This document shows, piece by piece, positions 51,938-63,370 of a stretch of DNA of 64,000 bases (position 1 is the stretch's first letter; the number at the start of each line of letters is the position of its first letter). Both the position numbers and the translations under genes were made by a program. The notes under the pieces were generated by a model that did no database searches, had not been told where the DNA came from, and saw only the letters and a program-made list of their open reading frames with translations. The stretch covers positions 46,795,672-46,859,671 of the forward strand of contig CANTUZ010000004.1 in assembly GCA_947846985.1 (NCBI GenBank), in the 5' to 3' direction. This stretch comes from Fratercula arctica. Lineage: Eukaryota; Chordata; Aves; Charadriiformes; Alcidae.

Positions 51938-53029
51938 GTAAGTACTCACTAATTTTTACTAGACTCACCATGTGTTTACTTTAAAAGCATAGGAACTCAA
52001 GGAAAGAAGTCTTTAATTTAGGTGACTGCATTAACTGCTTCATTTAAGGAGCGTAAAAATGCCACTTCATTTCTTGCAGACAGGATGTGAAGAAGGGGGT
52101 CAGTGAGATAGTTCAAAAGACGAAATCTTTAGCATCGCGAGAAGACTATCCCATGTCTGTTTTCAAGACCAGAAATGTTGGGTCTGCTTAAGGTTTGAAT
52201 GTCTGAGCAAAAAAAGTCTTAATCAGAGTCTCAGAAGAGAAAATGTTTCTGGATGAAACCAATTCTGACTCTGTATAAAGATTTGTGGTCCTGCTGTTTA
52301 TATTTCTTGTTATCCTGTCAGCTCCCCGAAGGATGAGACAACAAAGCCTCCCGCAAATTCCTTTACAGGTTGTGGCAAATACTACCCCTAGAGAAACATT
52401 TGTATTCAGAAGCCATGTTTCTTACTAGAGCAACATATTTGGAGAGGTTTTAATGCATAAAAACTGTTCTTCAGGTCTGTAACTGATTTCAGCAGTCAAC
52501 CCTTAAACTTCTGCTATTACTTTTTATAAGTGATTATCATTAGCATATGTTTGCCAGTGCTAACTACAGAGAATACCAGAGTAATACTAATTAGGAAAGA
52601 GAGGAAATTGTGAAGATTTTCTTACTGTCTTCTGTTAAGCTATTAGTATTATTTATGCTGGGCATAACAATACCTAAGATAGAGGTACCCTTGTGCTAAG
52701 CACTAAGCAAACAACCAACATTAGAAAGTCCTTGCCATGCAGGACCATACAAGCTAATCAAACAAGACTGACAAGGAATAGGACAAGCAACTGACATGAA
52801 AACAAAGCCTGAGGTCACATAACAATGGAGCTATGTATAGCCTAAATACCCATCTTATTGTTATAAACTGGTGCTGCAGCCATTGCGTCAAACTGACTCT
52901 TCAGTAGTGAATAGGAAACAAGATAAATCATTAAAGGGCTTTGTAGTGTTTTGAGCAATTTTCACGAGGAACAAGATGGGCATCCGCAGTGTTGAAATGA
53001 TCTGTTGTAGAACACAGAGCACTGTAATG

Positions 53030-53580
53030 ACAGAGGGACATTTTCATCACTGGGTAAAAAATGAAATCATAAAGTTAAAGGAAAAAAATGAGTGAATATT
53101 TATGTCCGGAGGAGCAGGGCTTGATTAGAAGTCATTGAGTTCAATTCTTCAGGTATTGTCACTAAATTGTTAGCAACAAGAGGAAGAAAACATATTTTAA
53201 ATGATGGCATAATTCATAACATTTGGTGGAGGTTGTTCTCTTTTAACCTAAGCCATTCAGTTAAGAGAGGCTTACAATAAAATGAAACAGATTCATCCAT
53301 CATTAATCAGGCCAATCCGAAAGAGTGCCATCATTTAGAGCATGCTGTACAGCAATAGAGCACAATGACACATCGGAAGTGACAAATATTATTAATCATT
53401 TGAAATGGAACATAAGGTGGTGGCAGCTGCATCTTTGATCGCTACACTTAAAATCCAGCATTCCCCTTCCAAATGTAAAACAAATTGTTTGTCTTTGACA
53501 AAGAAATCGCATCAGATGCCAATAAAAGCCTTTCGGTTATGTAGGTGATTGTGTAATAACTGGAGATACATATTCAGAGG
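53030..53580. promoter_or_regulatory. Possible conserved regulatory element
   Basis: Among the most enhancer-like stretches in the window: cattaatcaggccaatccg (53301-53319, TTAATCA next to CCAAT), cacaatgacacatcggaag with an ETS-type GGAAGTG, then attaatcatttg (around 53391) and ggcagctgcat (an E-box CAGCTG). No transposon sequence or sensible ORF over 500 bp. Confidence 0.3.
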
Positions 53581-54309
53581 CACACTGCAGATTGTTGGTG
53601 GGTGCAATGTGCACCTACAGAATGAATTGGGCAGGGAAAACTGAGGTGTGAAACCAGTCAGAACAAATGTGACCTACCAAAGTAGGGCCGCTGTTCAGTC
53701 AGGCTGAAAACCATATTAGCCCCAGCCTTGAAATTAGGCACCCTCTTGCATTCTCACCTTCTGGACCCAGGCTGTCACTGAATGTCCTGTCTCTGGACTC
53801 TGATGTTCTACATGACCATAGGACTTCTGCTTCCACCTAACCAGGAGGTTAGACTGAAATTTCTTGGGTATGAAAAGCTCTAAGTAGATATGTCTCTTCT
53901 GCCCAGAAATTAAACACCTGCTGGGCCGAGAAGAAGACTCTACAACTACGAAAACCACACAGAAAGTGACAAGAAAAAAAACATCCATAGTTCCTCAAAG
54001 GGCAGGAATGAGGAGGCACACCATATTTTGGGGTGACAGGTTTAAACCTCGACAAGGGAAATGTCATGCTTTCTATACAATATATCCTTAAATTGTGGAA
54101 CCTCCTCCGCTGCAGGGTAGGATTGGGCTCAAAATGGGCAAATGTATATAGGAGGCCAACCAGGGTGATTAAATGTGACAGTCCAGTCTCCATCCCAGAA
54201 AACCAGTATACCTCTAACTGTGGGAACTGGAAGGGCACGTGAAGAATGACCTTTTATATTCTTTTCTTCTACATCCACAGCTGATCGCTTCAAGGGCAGG
54301 ACACAGGGC

Positions 54310-54345
54310 TGGATAGATAACTGGATAGATAACTGGATAGATAAC
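54310..54345. repeat. 12-bp minisatellite, exactly 3 copies
   Basis: tggatagataac is repeated three times without mismatch at 54310-54321, 54322-54333 and 54334-54345. The last base of the third copy is the first base of a perfect hairpin stem (54345-54370). Confidence 0.97.
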
Positions 54346-54370
54346 GGAGCATAGCTGTTACTATGCTCCG
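54345..54370. other. Perfect 10-bp hairpin directly after minisatellite
   Basis: cggagcatag (54345-54354), a 6-nt loop ctgtta, then ctatgctccg (54361-54370). The stem may extend with gat/atc across a 2-nt bulge (54340-54342 with 54371-54373). The stem is GC-richer than its surroundings. It is too short for a microRNA precursor and is not at the 3' end of any recognisable gene. Confidence 0.9.
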
Positions 54371-55084
54371 ATCTTATTTTACTCCCTGAGGAGCCGAGTT
54401 GTCTCTGAAACACAATGTTAAGGTAATAGAAACGGCCAATCACTACTCACGTTGGTGATTTTTGGCTGTAAGCTTTCTCCCAAGTCTCAGAAACTCTTCA
54501 AATCATGCAGAAGAAAATGGGAAGAGGAAAATCCACGTTTAACTCAGCTGATGCAGTTTATGGCTGGCTTCTCTTGGAAAGAAAATGCTCACAAATTAGG
54601 AGCTATGGTAGCATACAGTATTAATAGCAATAATATTCGGCAGGAATTGGAATGCTTCCAGTTTATACAAGTATAAAAAAATTCAGAACATTAGGTCTCA
54701 GGTCACTGACTTGAACCAAAAGTAATGACAACTGCAGTAAGGGTAGGAAATGACCACTGGGAGTTAATAAAACAAGATACAGTATTATCTTTTTCTTCTA
54801 TTATCTGCTCAGTTTGACAAAAAGAAAACTGTGAAGTGACTTGCAGTTGAATCTGAAAATGCTAGCTAGCAAAGGGGTCTCTAATCCAGTGCAAAAAAGC
54901 TTCAGAGGAACCAGTGGTAGAAGGTCCTCCACACCAATTTCTCTCAATAATAAGGCACAAACTTGGAAAAGTGAGGCTGCTTAACCCCTGAAGCAGATTT
55001 CCAGGGGAAGGGGGAAACTGTCCCTCAAATGAAGGACAGAGGCACTTCTAGAAGATATTCTTCAGATACTCAACAGAGGAGTGA

Positions 55085-55178
55085 CCGGGTAAATTTTATG
55101 GCCTGAGTGTGCAAGATGCAGGAGGTCAGACAAGATGATATAATGGTTCCTTTCTGGCTCTAAAATCTATAAATATAT
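55085..55178 (+). mobile_element. Ancient CR1-type LINE tail
   Basis: This sequence resembles the 3' end of old sauropsid CR1/L3-like elements. It shows ttatggcctgagtgtgc, aggaggtcagacaagatgat, ataatggttcctttctggc and a terminal aaaatctataaat, matching the common pattern GGTCAGACTAGATGATC..GGTCCCTTCTGGCCTTAAAATCTATGA. It is more diverged than the other CR1 fragments here and so likely older. The 5' border is arbitrary; homology may extend to about 54960, where ggggaaactgtccctcaaatg is also repeat-like. Confidence 0.75.
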
Positions 55179-56704
55179 TAAAAAATTATTAGGAGCTGGA
55201 GGTGGCACCGGTATAATCCTGAACCACTGCTATGAGCAAGTTCTAAATGTGGAATTCAAGTCTCCAAGCTTGCACATAAATGTGAAATAGCGTTTACCGT
55301 GAGCACAGCAGTGAAACTGTTACTGAAGCAGCATCTTCTGAGGCATTAGCACTGCCCCTTGCTGTAAAAGTTTTCAGTTCTGATCTTGGCTGAGACCTTC
55401 AGGCCTTACTGTAATATGAATGATCATAATAATAGGGTTGAATTATAGTCTTCTGCAGAGAAATGAATCAACCCCTACAGATATTTCCGAAATAATATCT
55501 CATGGCTGATAGAGGCACGATCCATGGTACCTGGCTTCTGACTGCCAGCACTCCACAGGGTGTCACAGCTGCAAACAAGAGAGTCTCAGGTGCAATATGG
55601 AAGAAATATTTCTGAAGCAATGTCAGTGCTAATCCAGCAGCAGCACTGCATTGATCTGCCTGGTCCCCTCTGCACCCCTCAGCCCTCCTGTGCCTCTACT
55701 CAGAGCAGACTTAGAGGCTTGCAGTGAAATGCCCAGACAGCATAATAGAAATAATCCTTGCCTTGTAATTTCCAGAATGCCTACATGTCCTCTCTGAAAC
55801 CTGGCCTCCTGCCCAAGCACCCCACCCTTGGGATCACCAGAGGAGACGAAAGATAAACTTTTCTACCTTCCTCAACCTCTGGCTAGTGGTGTCCTTTCTT
55901 TAATAAGTTGCCTGAGCTGGGCAAGTTCATGGCGCAAGTAGAGGTTGTGATCCTTGAGGGGAGATGAAATAAAAAGGGATTACCCTGAGCTAGGAGGGTC
56001 CTGTTTCCCACAGAGAAAAACAGAGATCCCCAAGCCCCACACTTACTGTAACAGGAAATTTTGAGGGACTACAAGAGGAAGACCAGTATTCCTGAAGATG
56101 CAGACCATGACCTGGGCACAGCATGAAGACAGCAAAGTAACAGTGGCAGATATCTCATAAAGGTCCTTCTTTGACGTAGTAGTTATATGGACCCTAAATT
56201 ATATTTGGTGTCTTTCACATGTCTAACCTTTTACCAATCTGCCTCTGAGGAGACCTTGGGCATCTCAAAGCAAAGACCTTCTCTGCTGGTGCTTGAGATC
56301 ACACAAAACCATGCACTGGGGGACTATGGTGAGAGGTGAACTAAACAAGTGTCTCATAATGACAACAGTGATTTAAAGGAGACATTTACACACAAGCATG
56401 CACAACTGAAAGTGACTTTTTGAAAATTTTAAAATTTAAAACACCTTTTGACATTAGCACAAATACAAAAGATCAGATGGAATTCCCACCTTTTTTTCTC
56501 CCTGAAAAACAGGGAGAACAAATTCCCTCTCTATGTCTATGTCTTTAACACTGAAACAATTAAATTTGTATGTTTTGAAGATCTATTATCTGACCCTTTA
56601 TCCCTTTATTCTTACATGTAAATGTCAAGAAATACCAGCTCACAAAACTGAAAAAATAATTTTGTCTCTCTCATTCTGCATCTTTTATCGATAAAGAACA
56701 ATGC

Positions 56705-56721
56705 TTTTTTTTTTTTTTTTT
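56705..56721. repeat. T17 homopolymer
   Basis: Seventeen consecutive T. Similar homopolymers of 14-16 bases lie at 3417-3432 (A) and 30935-30948 (T). I found no processed pseudogene or SINE body beside any of them. Confidence 0.95.
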
Positions 56722-57582
56722 AATCTCTTTAATTACACTCACAGACATCTGCTTAATATTGTGGATAAATATGAGATGAGCACTACTGGATGGCAAGCAA
56801 TAATACTCCTTTACAAATGATGATGAATAAAGAGGAAGATGAATGTGTACAGATATCATATCAACGTAATGGACTGCTTTCTAACAGACATTTTTTATTT
56901 GTGTTCTTTGCTGTACTGCATGTAAAATTAAATCTCCCGTTCTGTGCCACAGACACTTTTGCATGAGAATAAACATTCTCTTCACTGAGGAAGAGCCTGA
57001 TTCAGTTTAAGGACAAGCTGTCTCCTTGAGCCTGAGCATTTCTAAACTATGAGCTCTTTGGAGTTTTTACCATAATGATCCAGTATGCTCACAGCGCTTT
57101 GCATAGCTTTGACAATGATTGAAACATTGCAATTCTGACTGCAAATGCCATCTTGCCTCAACAAAACAGAACCATCGACGTGACAAGAAGAGACCTCCTG
57201 GGTCAGTGAGACCCTGAATAGCACATCTTATAATAAAATCCTCTTTATGGCCATATCAGATTCCATGTAGGAAGGAAGTAGAATTTTTTTACCTCTTCTG
57301 CTGTGACTACAAATTGTCACTCTGTCAGGATGCATCAGTTAGGAGCAGCTTTCCTAAATTCTTTCTATGGTCAACAGGGGAAAAACAGACGGGGCTGCAG
57401 GTGAGTCAGATTGTAGGGCAGAGATACAGCCCTGTAGAAGTGCTCACTTTCCGTATTCACTGCAGAGGGAACTCAGAGCTATCATTCTCCTAATTAAGGG
57501 ACTACATTTCTGGATATTTGTGGATGAGGCATTAATCCTAGGTCTTTCTGAGAATTCTTGCTTTTTTGTTTTCTATATGAGC

Positions 57583-57601
57583 AGGTTACCTGTGGTAACC
57601 T
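57583..57601. other. Inverted repeat AGGTTACC-3-GGTAACCT
   Basis: aggttacc tgt ggtaacct is a perfect 8-bp inverted repeat with a 3-bp spacer. The half-site AGGTTA is one base from the nuclear-receptor core AGGTCA, so a dimeric transcription-factor site is conceivable, but a chance palindrome of this size is not rare in 64 kb. Confidence 0.5.
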
Positions 57602-58179
57602 ATTTATTTGCTCCTAAAATATACCACATACCTGAATATGCCGCAATGCCAGCTAGGGGTAGCCTCATCTTCCCCAGGCTGGGATGTGGGCACTCCGTCT
57701 CACCCTCAGAGGACATACCTGGTGGATCAAATTAACAGTGTATTCCTATATCTTTTATATGTGGCTGCTATCAATTACTCCATATCGAGTTCTTGTTCGA
57801 TAATTTTCTAGGCCATGGGCACATTCCTCAGCTCGTATAAGTCACTTTTGTTCCATGATGTGGAAGGATACTGATTTATACTAGGGGACTGTCTAATGCA
57901 GACAGATGAATTGTGTTCTGTCAGTTAGGGATCTTAACTATTGCTGAGCTGAACTTTATATTGTAAGAAAGAAAGGAGCACTTAAAGACTACTGCTTGAG
58001 AAAATGTAATAGGATCTGGCCCCACATTGCAGCGTGCACTATCACCTGGGGTGTGCAGGACTCATTGAGGTTAATTGAAAAGGTAGAAGGAAGCCACCTA
58101 GCACTCCTCTGGAGCAGCGGGAATAACTCTTTCAGACAGCAAGCTGGTGTTATATCACCTCTGTGGAGAGCAACTGAGA

Positions 58180-58440
58180 ATCAGCCTCTCTCGCTGAGGC
58201 TCACACGGGACCACAGCAAGCGCAGACCCGCGCAAATAAGAGATGCCTCTGCATGTGTCGGCTCAACAACCCAAGGAGTTCTGCAAAAGGAGCTCGAGTC
58301 CTTTCCCTTCCCCAGTACCCCCAGGGACTTTTTCCTCACTTTGTTTGGAAGTACCAGATGCCCCGGCTGCGCTCGCTGGGTGCCCTGGAGCGGTCAATGG
58401 CAGCAGCTTGGAGTAATGCGAATGTCCCCCCCCCCTTCAT
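58180..58440. promoter_or_regulatory. Local CpG cluster
   Basis: About eleven CpGs fall within roughly 240 bp (for example cacgggacc, caagcgcagacccgcgcaaa, ccccggctgcgctcgctggg, ggagcggtc), whereas most of the window has very few. It ends in an 11-base C run near 58427-58437. It could be a weak or alternative promoter, an unmethylated enhancer, or a relic of a repeat. Two overlapping frames of 149 and 71 codons cross it, neither recognised. Confidence 0.3.
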
Positions 58441-58783
58441 TGTAACTGACAGAAGAGCCCTCTCCTGAGCTCTCCTTCTTGACAACAACTTGTAGCAAGC
58501 TCTAATTTAGTCATATTGCCAGTACTTTTGATACAATATTTAATTCTGATAAATGTTCTTTCCTCTTATTTAAAAACACTTATAATTTAAGACGCTCTAC
58601 CAGTGTCTCAGGCCCCCAAGCACATTTATATTACTAACGCACATTATTAGTTTACCAGAGCAATTTTACTCTAATTTCCCTTTTTTTGTGAAGTCTCTTA
58701 TCAAGGATCCCGAAATATCACTGTTACAGTTTTGATTTTCCTCTGTTCTGTGCAATAAAGCTAAGGCCATGTCTGTGTGCTAA

Positions 58784-58814
58784 GCAAACACCTTCATTTG
58801 AGAAGGTGTTTTGC
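58784..58814. other. Bulged hairpin, 12 bp
   Basis: aaacaccttc (58786-58795) pairs with gaaggtgttt (58802-58811) around the 6-nt loop atttga; after a one-base bulge, gc/gc adds two pairs. The flanks pair only loosely, so a microRNA precursor is not supported. Confidence 0.85.
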
Positions 58815-59639
58815 CAAAAATAAGTAGCCTCAAGGCTAGTTTAAGCAATAGTTTTGGCTTACTGCAGATTTGTTTTATTTTGATGGCTTGGGTTTAGTTT
58901 GTTTGTGTTTGTACTGGAGGAAAAATGGAAAAAACAGCATTAAGAGGTTTCAAGTCCGGAAGCTTTTGCTCATGTTTGAAACTGCCTTATGGGCTGCGTA
59001 CATCTAAATATGAAGTGGAAGCATCTTCAGAACCAATTTGCAAGCCTGCCTTTTGTGTGTACTTGAGCATAGCAAGAAAAAAAAAAACGGAAAGTGCAGA
59101 TAGACCTCAAACTAAGAAGAGGGATCTTGAATTACTATGTTTTTTTCTCTCTCTCATACATTTCATGTATCAATAACTGGGGAGCTAAGCATAAATAATA
59201 ATAGCAATGCTCGTTTTTTTTCATCTGCATTTTGCAAGTATTAATCTACGGAGTAACAGAAGCAACACAAACAGGTATTATTAAAGGGAAGGAGAGAAAT
59301 GACTGTAAAACATAAGTATATGAAAGTTAATGCATTTTACAGGGACATTGGAAGAGAAGTCTAAAGGGACATCCTGTATCACTCAATACACTCTCTAGCT
59401 CCTCATAAAAATTTTTCTACATAAACTTATCCAGATCTCTGAACAGACGTTTGTTCCAGTATCCCCCTGCTGCAGTTAGGCAACTTTAATGCTCTGATCT
59501 TTTCTGGCCCTACAATATAGAAGACAGGGAAGGATCATGATCATGCAGAGATGATCTTGCACTGAGACTCGACAAATCTAATTTTCTCTGCCCCTCGCCT
59601 GCTGCATGCTCTTGAGCAGTACTCTTTGCCCTTATCCTA

Positions 59640-59810
59640 GTCTTTGCTTGTTGCTTTAATTAGACGGCACACTCTCAGAATGATACTGCATTTTTTCTTC
59701 CTCATTAGCATTAGGCATGTTTCAGTGAGGCTTTGACATTGGGCAGTGTATTTTTGCGGTAATGTAATAAAGCAGCCTTAGTTACAGGTACTAATAAAAG
59801 GTCTGGATTC
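59640..59810. promoter_or_regulatory. Possible conserved regulatory element
   Basis: ttgctttaattagacggcac (TAATTAG), ctcattagcattaggc and tttttgcggtaatgtaataa give several homeodomain-type cores in 170 bp with CpGs retained. Motif-based only. Confidence 0.2.
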
Positions 59811-61289
59811 ACAAACACCATCTCACCCCAGACAGAGGCTTGGAGAAGGTTCTTCAGAAGATTCAGTAGATCAAAAGCTACCTTCAGCCTTCCCTAAACT
59901 TGCTGTTCGCACACATTCATGGAAATAAAATCAGGAAATGAGGGAGGGAAAGAGAAAAGTGTTTGCTCATAGAACAACTGAGGGTTGCACAGAAATGTAT
60001 AAATACTTAACCATCTCAGTATGTGGAGTACGTCCTTTTACTAACATTGGGTATTTGGATCATCTGGCTAGCTGCTTCTCTATTATAAAAGGGGGGAAAA
60101 CAGTAAAATATAAAAGATATCTGTTTTCTGTTGAGTAGTCTAACTTTCACTAAAATCAAGCCAAGGTGGAGAACTGGGATTCCTTTAGTTAACTAAATGT
60201 TCAGGGAGTTCTTCTGTTTTCCTCAGAATAGACTGAAAAATATGCTGAAAATTAAGATAGCCCAAAGAGTATCCAAACACCTCCCACAGTATTTAACAAA
60301 AGGTTAGACTTCTACAAGGGTAAGTTTTGGCTCTGGTCTTCAAGATGATGGAAAAAAATCATGTGTCACATACAAAAGTAACTTTGTGTTGAATATGTCT
60401 AGGGAAGATTAACATGAATGACCAAATCCAGACTTAGTCAGCTAGTCTGCTCTCAGATCTTCACCTTGTCTGTCCTTTACTCCATGAGGTCAGCTTAATC
60501 AGTGTTTTAGGTGAGTTTAATAAAGCACTTGAATACTAGGAAGTCCTTCTCCAAATGTTATTTGCTTCTGATGATACTTGAATCAGAATTCTTCTATACC
60601 GAATGTATTTAATCTGATAATACTGAAACGGGTCAAAGGAGGGAGAATTGAAGAGGCATTAACTTCTGTAAATGTAATAAAACTCTGTCCTCTAAAGCCT
60701 TTCTTACTAGTAATGAGTTTTCAGTTTTCCATTCCTAGGAGATTATTTTCCTAAGGTCATCTAGCATTTGTGGACATAGGAAGGTAAACAACAGCAGCTT
60801 TTGTTGTTTTGCTTTCTGACTATAGCCACAAATTCGGCTCTCTTGTTTCCAGGCATTTATCTTCTAGGTTTTATTATGGGCTAAATTCTGTTCACAGTTG
60901 TAAAGTCAGCAAAAGTCCAACGAATTGATTCAAAGCTCAGCTCATACTACATGCTGCCACTCCTGTGAAACCAAAGGAGCTAATCTGAACGCCAGCTGAG
61001 CAAATCACCCTAAATTCATTACCCCTGTAATTTTCATTATGATCAGGATTGAACTTAAAGCAAAGAAATATGGCAAAAGGAACAAGCAGGGCAAAACCAT
61101 GTAGAATTTCAGAATGCTTCTTAGATGTTGGCTACATTATTTTGTTAATTAGCTAATCACGAAGTCTCTGAAAGCCTGGAAGAGTTTAGTACATATGAGC
61201 TCCTATTTTCAGTAAAGCTTCATGGCTGGGACAGAAGCAGTTTCACAGGCCACAGTTTGGGAGTCATTAATGTTGGAAAATGGTCATAC

Positions 61290-61760
61290 TCATCCCTCTC
61301 CCCAGATGGAGTCCAGGAACCATAACTGTGTTGCCGGCTTTATGCGTTCTCGCACATAATGCATTTTTATCATAAAAACAAATGTAGCGTCCAAAAAAAT
61401 AGTGTTTTATTCACAGCCTGTTGGGAACCAATTTACTGCACTATAGACTTGAAAATGAAGATATAAAGTGGCACTAGAGACCCACAATTATGCAAGCCAG
61501 CCACTGCAACCTATGACCATAACTACAATGGGCATGCTGGGACTGGCATTCAGAGTGCGCTACACGACTTCTTGCTTGCAGAGTAAGAGTGGCTGATACA
61601 GGATGGAAAAGGCTGAGAGCCCCGCTATAAGGACCTCCACAAAGCTCTTTGTCTGCAGGGAGATGTTATTTCATGCAGACTAATGGGACTGTGGAGCGGA
61701 AAAATGACGCACGAAAAAATAGTTTTGATAGGGCGATGTAGAATAGAGAGAGAAAAATCC
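61290..61760. promoter_or_regulatory. Possible conserved regulatory element
   Basis: Contains the perfect palindrome tttttatcataaaaa (61364-61378), which presents posterior-HOX-like TTTTAT in both directions next to a taatgcat core, and a CRE/AP-1-like tgacgca at 61705-61711. Several CpGs survive (ccggc, tgcgttctcgc, agtgcgctacacgac). No gene or repeat identified. Confidence 0.3.
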
Positions 61761-62197
61761 TAAACATCCTAAATGGATCCTTAGCTCAGGACCCAGGAAT
61801 TCTGGACCACTCCATTCCTGGCTGCATTAGCATATAGCCTGGGAGCTCTGAAAAAAACTCTTTTATTTGACTGCTTTATTTGAGTCTGAGTCCCAAAGCA
61901 AAAACTCCTATTCTTAGAAATTTGTATGAGTTGAAACAGGAACTAGCTCCAGTAAAAGGCAAACTTTGTATACATCCAAAATACTTTTTCAATGGCAATT
62001 AGTTTCATTTATTATCTCGCTACAGCTAAAAGCACTGAATAAACCTGGAAGAAAAAAAAAGAAAAACCAAACAAAAAACCCCCAAACAAAACAGCAGCCA
62101 GTACGCCATTATAACCCCTGAAAAGTAACACACTATGCAAATCTTATATGGTAGTACAGTAGAGAAACGTGAGACTTATTTTTGGTTATTGACAGTG

Positions 62198-62216
62198 ACA
62201 CAGACACACACACACT
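62198..62216. repeat. (CA)n short tract
   Basis: acacagacacacacacact; a short dinucleotide run. Confidence 0.85.
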
Positions 62217-63219
62217 CACATAACTTTTCCTACACGAATATTTTAATTATATAGATAATATACAGATATCTGATTTACACTATAGAGACAAATGGAAAGA
62301 TGCCTGTAATGTACAGGAATGTCTGTAATAGGATGGTACACATTTAATACTGCGTTAAGCACATGACAAGTCTCTTATGCTAGGGATATCAGAGTGATTT
62401 AATTACCGTAACAATAAGTTAATGACTTCTTTATCAAAGTGATAGGTATATTTCCTTCCCGCAGAGTCTCATTCATGATTTTCCCTTGGGTGCACTGCAA
62501 AAAGAAGGTACTTTCAATAAACCATCCACAATGAGAGTTTAAAGTAAGGGAAACAGAAGGAAAAAAATGTGGTTGCAAAGAGCAGAAGTCAAAACTCCAG
62601 AAGTGGATTGTTTCTGTGGCCAAAGGGAGGTGCTGGTGTCCCAGGATGCTGTGTCAATGCTGAATCTACCAAGACATGGCAAGTTTCTAATCTGAACTTG
62701 CAATTTTCCAAAGGTTTATGGTGCATGCAGATACAAACGTGCTTCCCCACCCTTTCCAGAATAAACCTCTCACACAAAACTCTTATCATTATGCTCCTAC
62801 TCTAGTTTTAATAGCCATTGGCATTAGCAATGAAGGGGTTTTTTTTTCACTTTCCTCATTTTTTGTTAATGCAGATAAAACAATTGTTTCCCACTAATTG
62901 CATTTGTGGAAAAGGCTTAGCCATTTTCGCTATGCCCAGAAAAACCCAGCTTGAATCAGATGATTTGGCCACAATGTCTCAAGTTTGGCAAAGTTTAAAA
63001 AGGCAAATTTTAAGATGATTTTCAGAGGGGGAAGTATGAAATATGCAACAGGCCCAACTGATATGGAAAATTGGTTCGCTTTACCTGCATGGCCCCCTTT
63101 GCTCTCATGGATCCTTTAATTTTTAACATTTATTTATTTTTCATTTCATGTTAGTATTCCTAAACAATACAATCTGCTAGAGCCTGTATTTGTTGGAAAT
63201 TGCTCTGCTATCTTTTCTT

Positions 63220-63370
63220 TCCCATTTGTATAGCCAGATGAATCAGATACTATCAATTGATTAATCAACGTGTTCACTTTCTCTCCTCCATAACTGTGAA
63301 CATGAGAATGAATATTTATGAGAGTGTGTAATTAGACACTTGACTTTGTAAATCATCTGGTGATGCTGTC
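63220..63370. promoter_or_regulatory. Possible conserved regulatory element
   Basis: caattgattaatcaacg (63254-63270) and gtaattagacacttgac (63328-63344) pack a TTAATCA core, a TAATTAG core and an NKX2-type CACTTGA core into about 90 bp. No coding sequence. Confidence 0.3.

Larger units (their letters stand above)
43120..55084. other. Non-coding; candidate exon and regulatory stretches only
   Basis: Contains the short repeats, four motif-rich stretches (45.3, 47.8, 49.1 and 53.0 kb), a possible SINE relic at 50.1 kb and the 96-bp candidate exon at 51.8 kb. Nothing else supported. Confidence 0.65.

Noticed and set aside
58784..58814. microRNA precursor
   Set aside because: The stem is only 12 bp and the flanks pair loosely; pre-miRNAs need roughly twice as long a stem.
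60883..60960. Old dispersed repeat resembling a GGGCTAAATTCTG.. sauropsid pattern
   Set aside because: The match from memory is too short to list as a feature; a repeat-library search would be needed.
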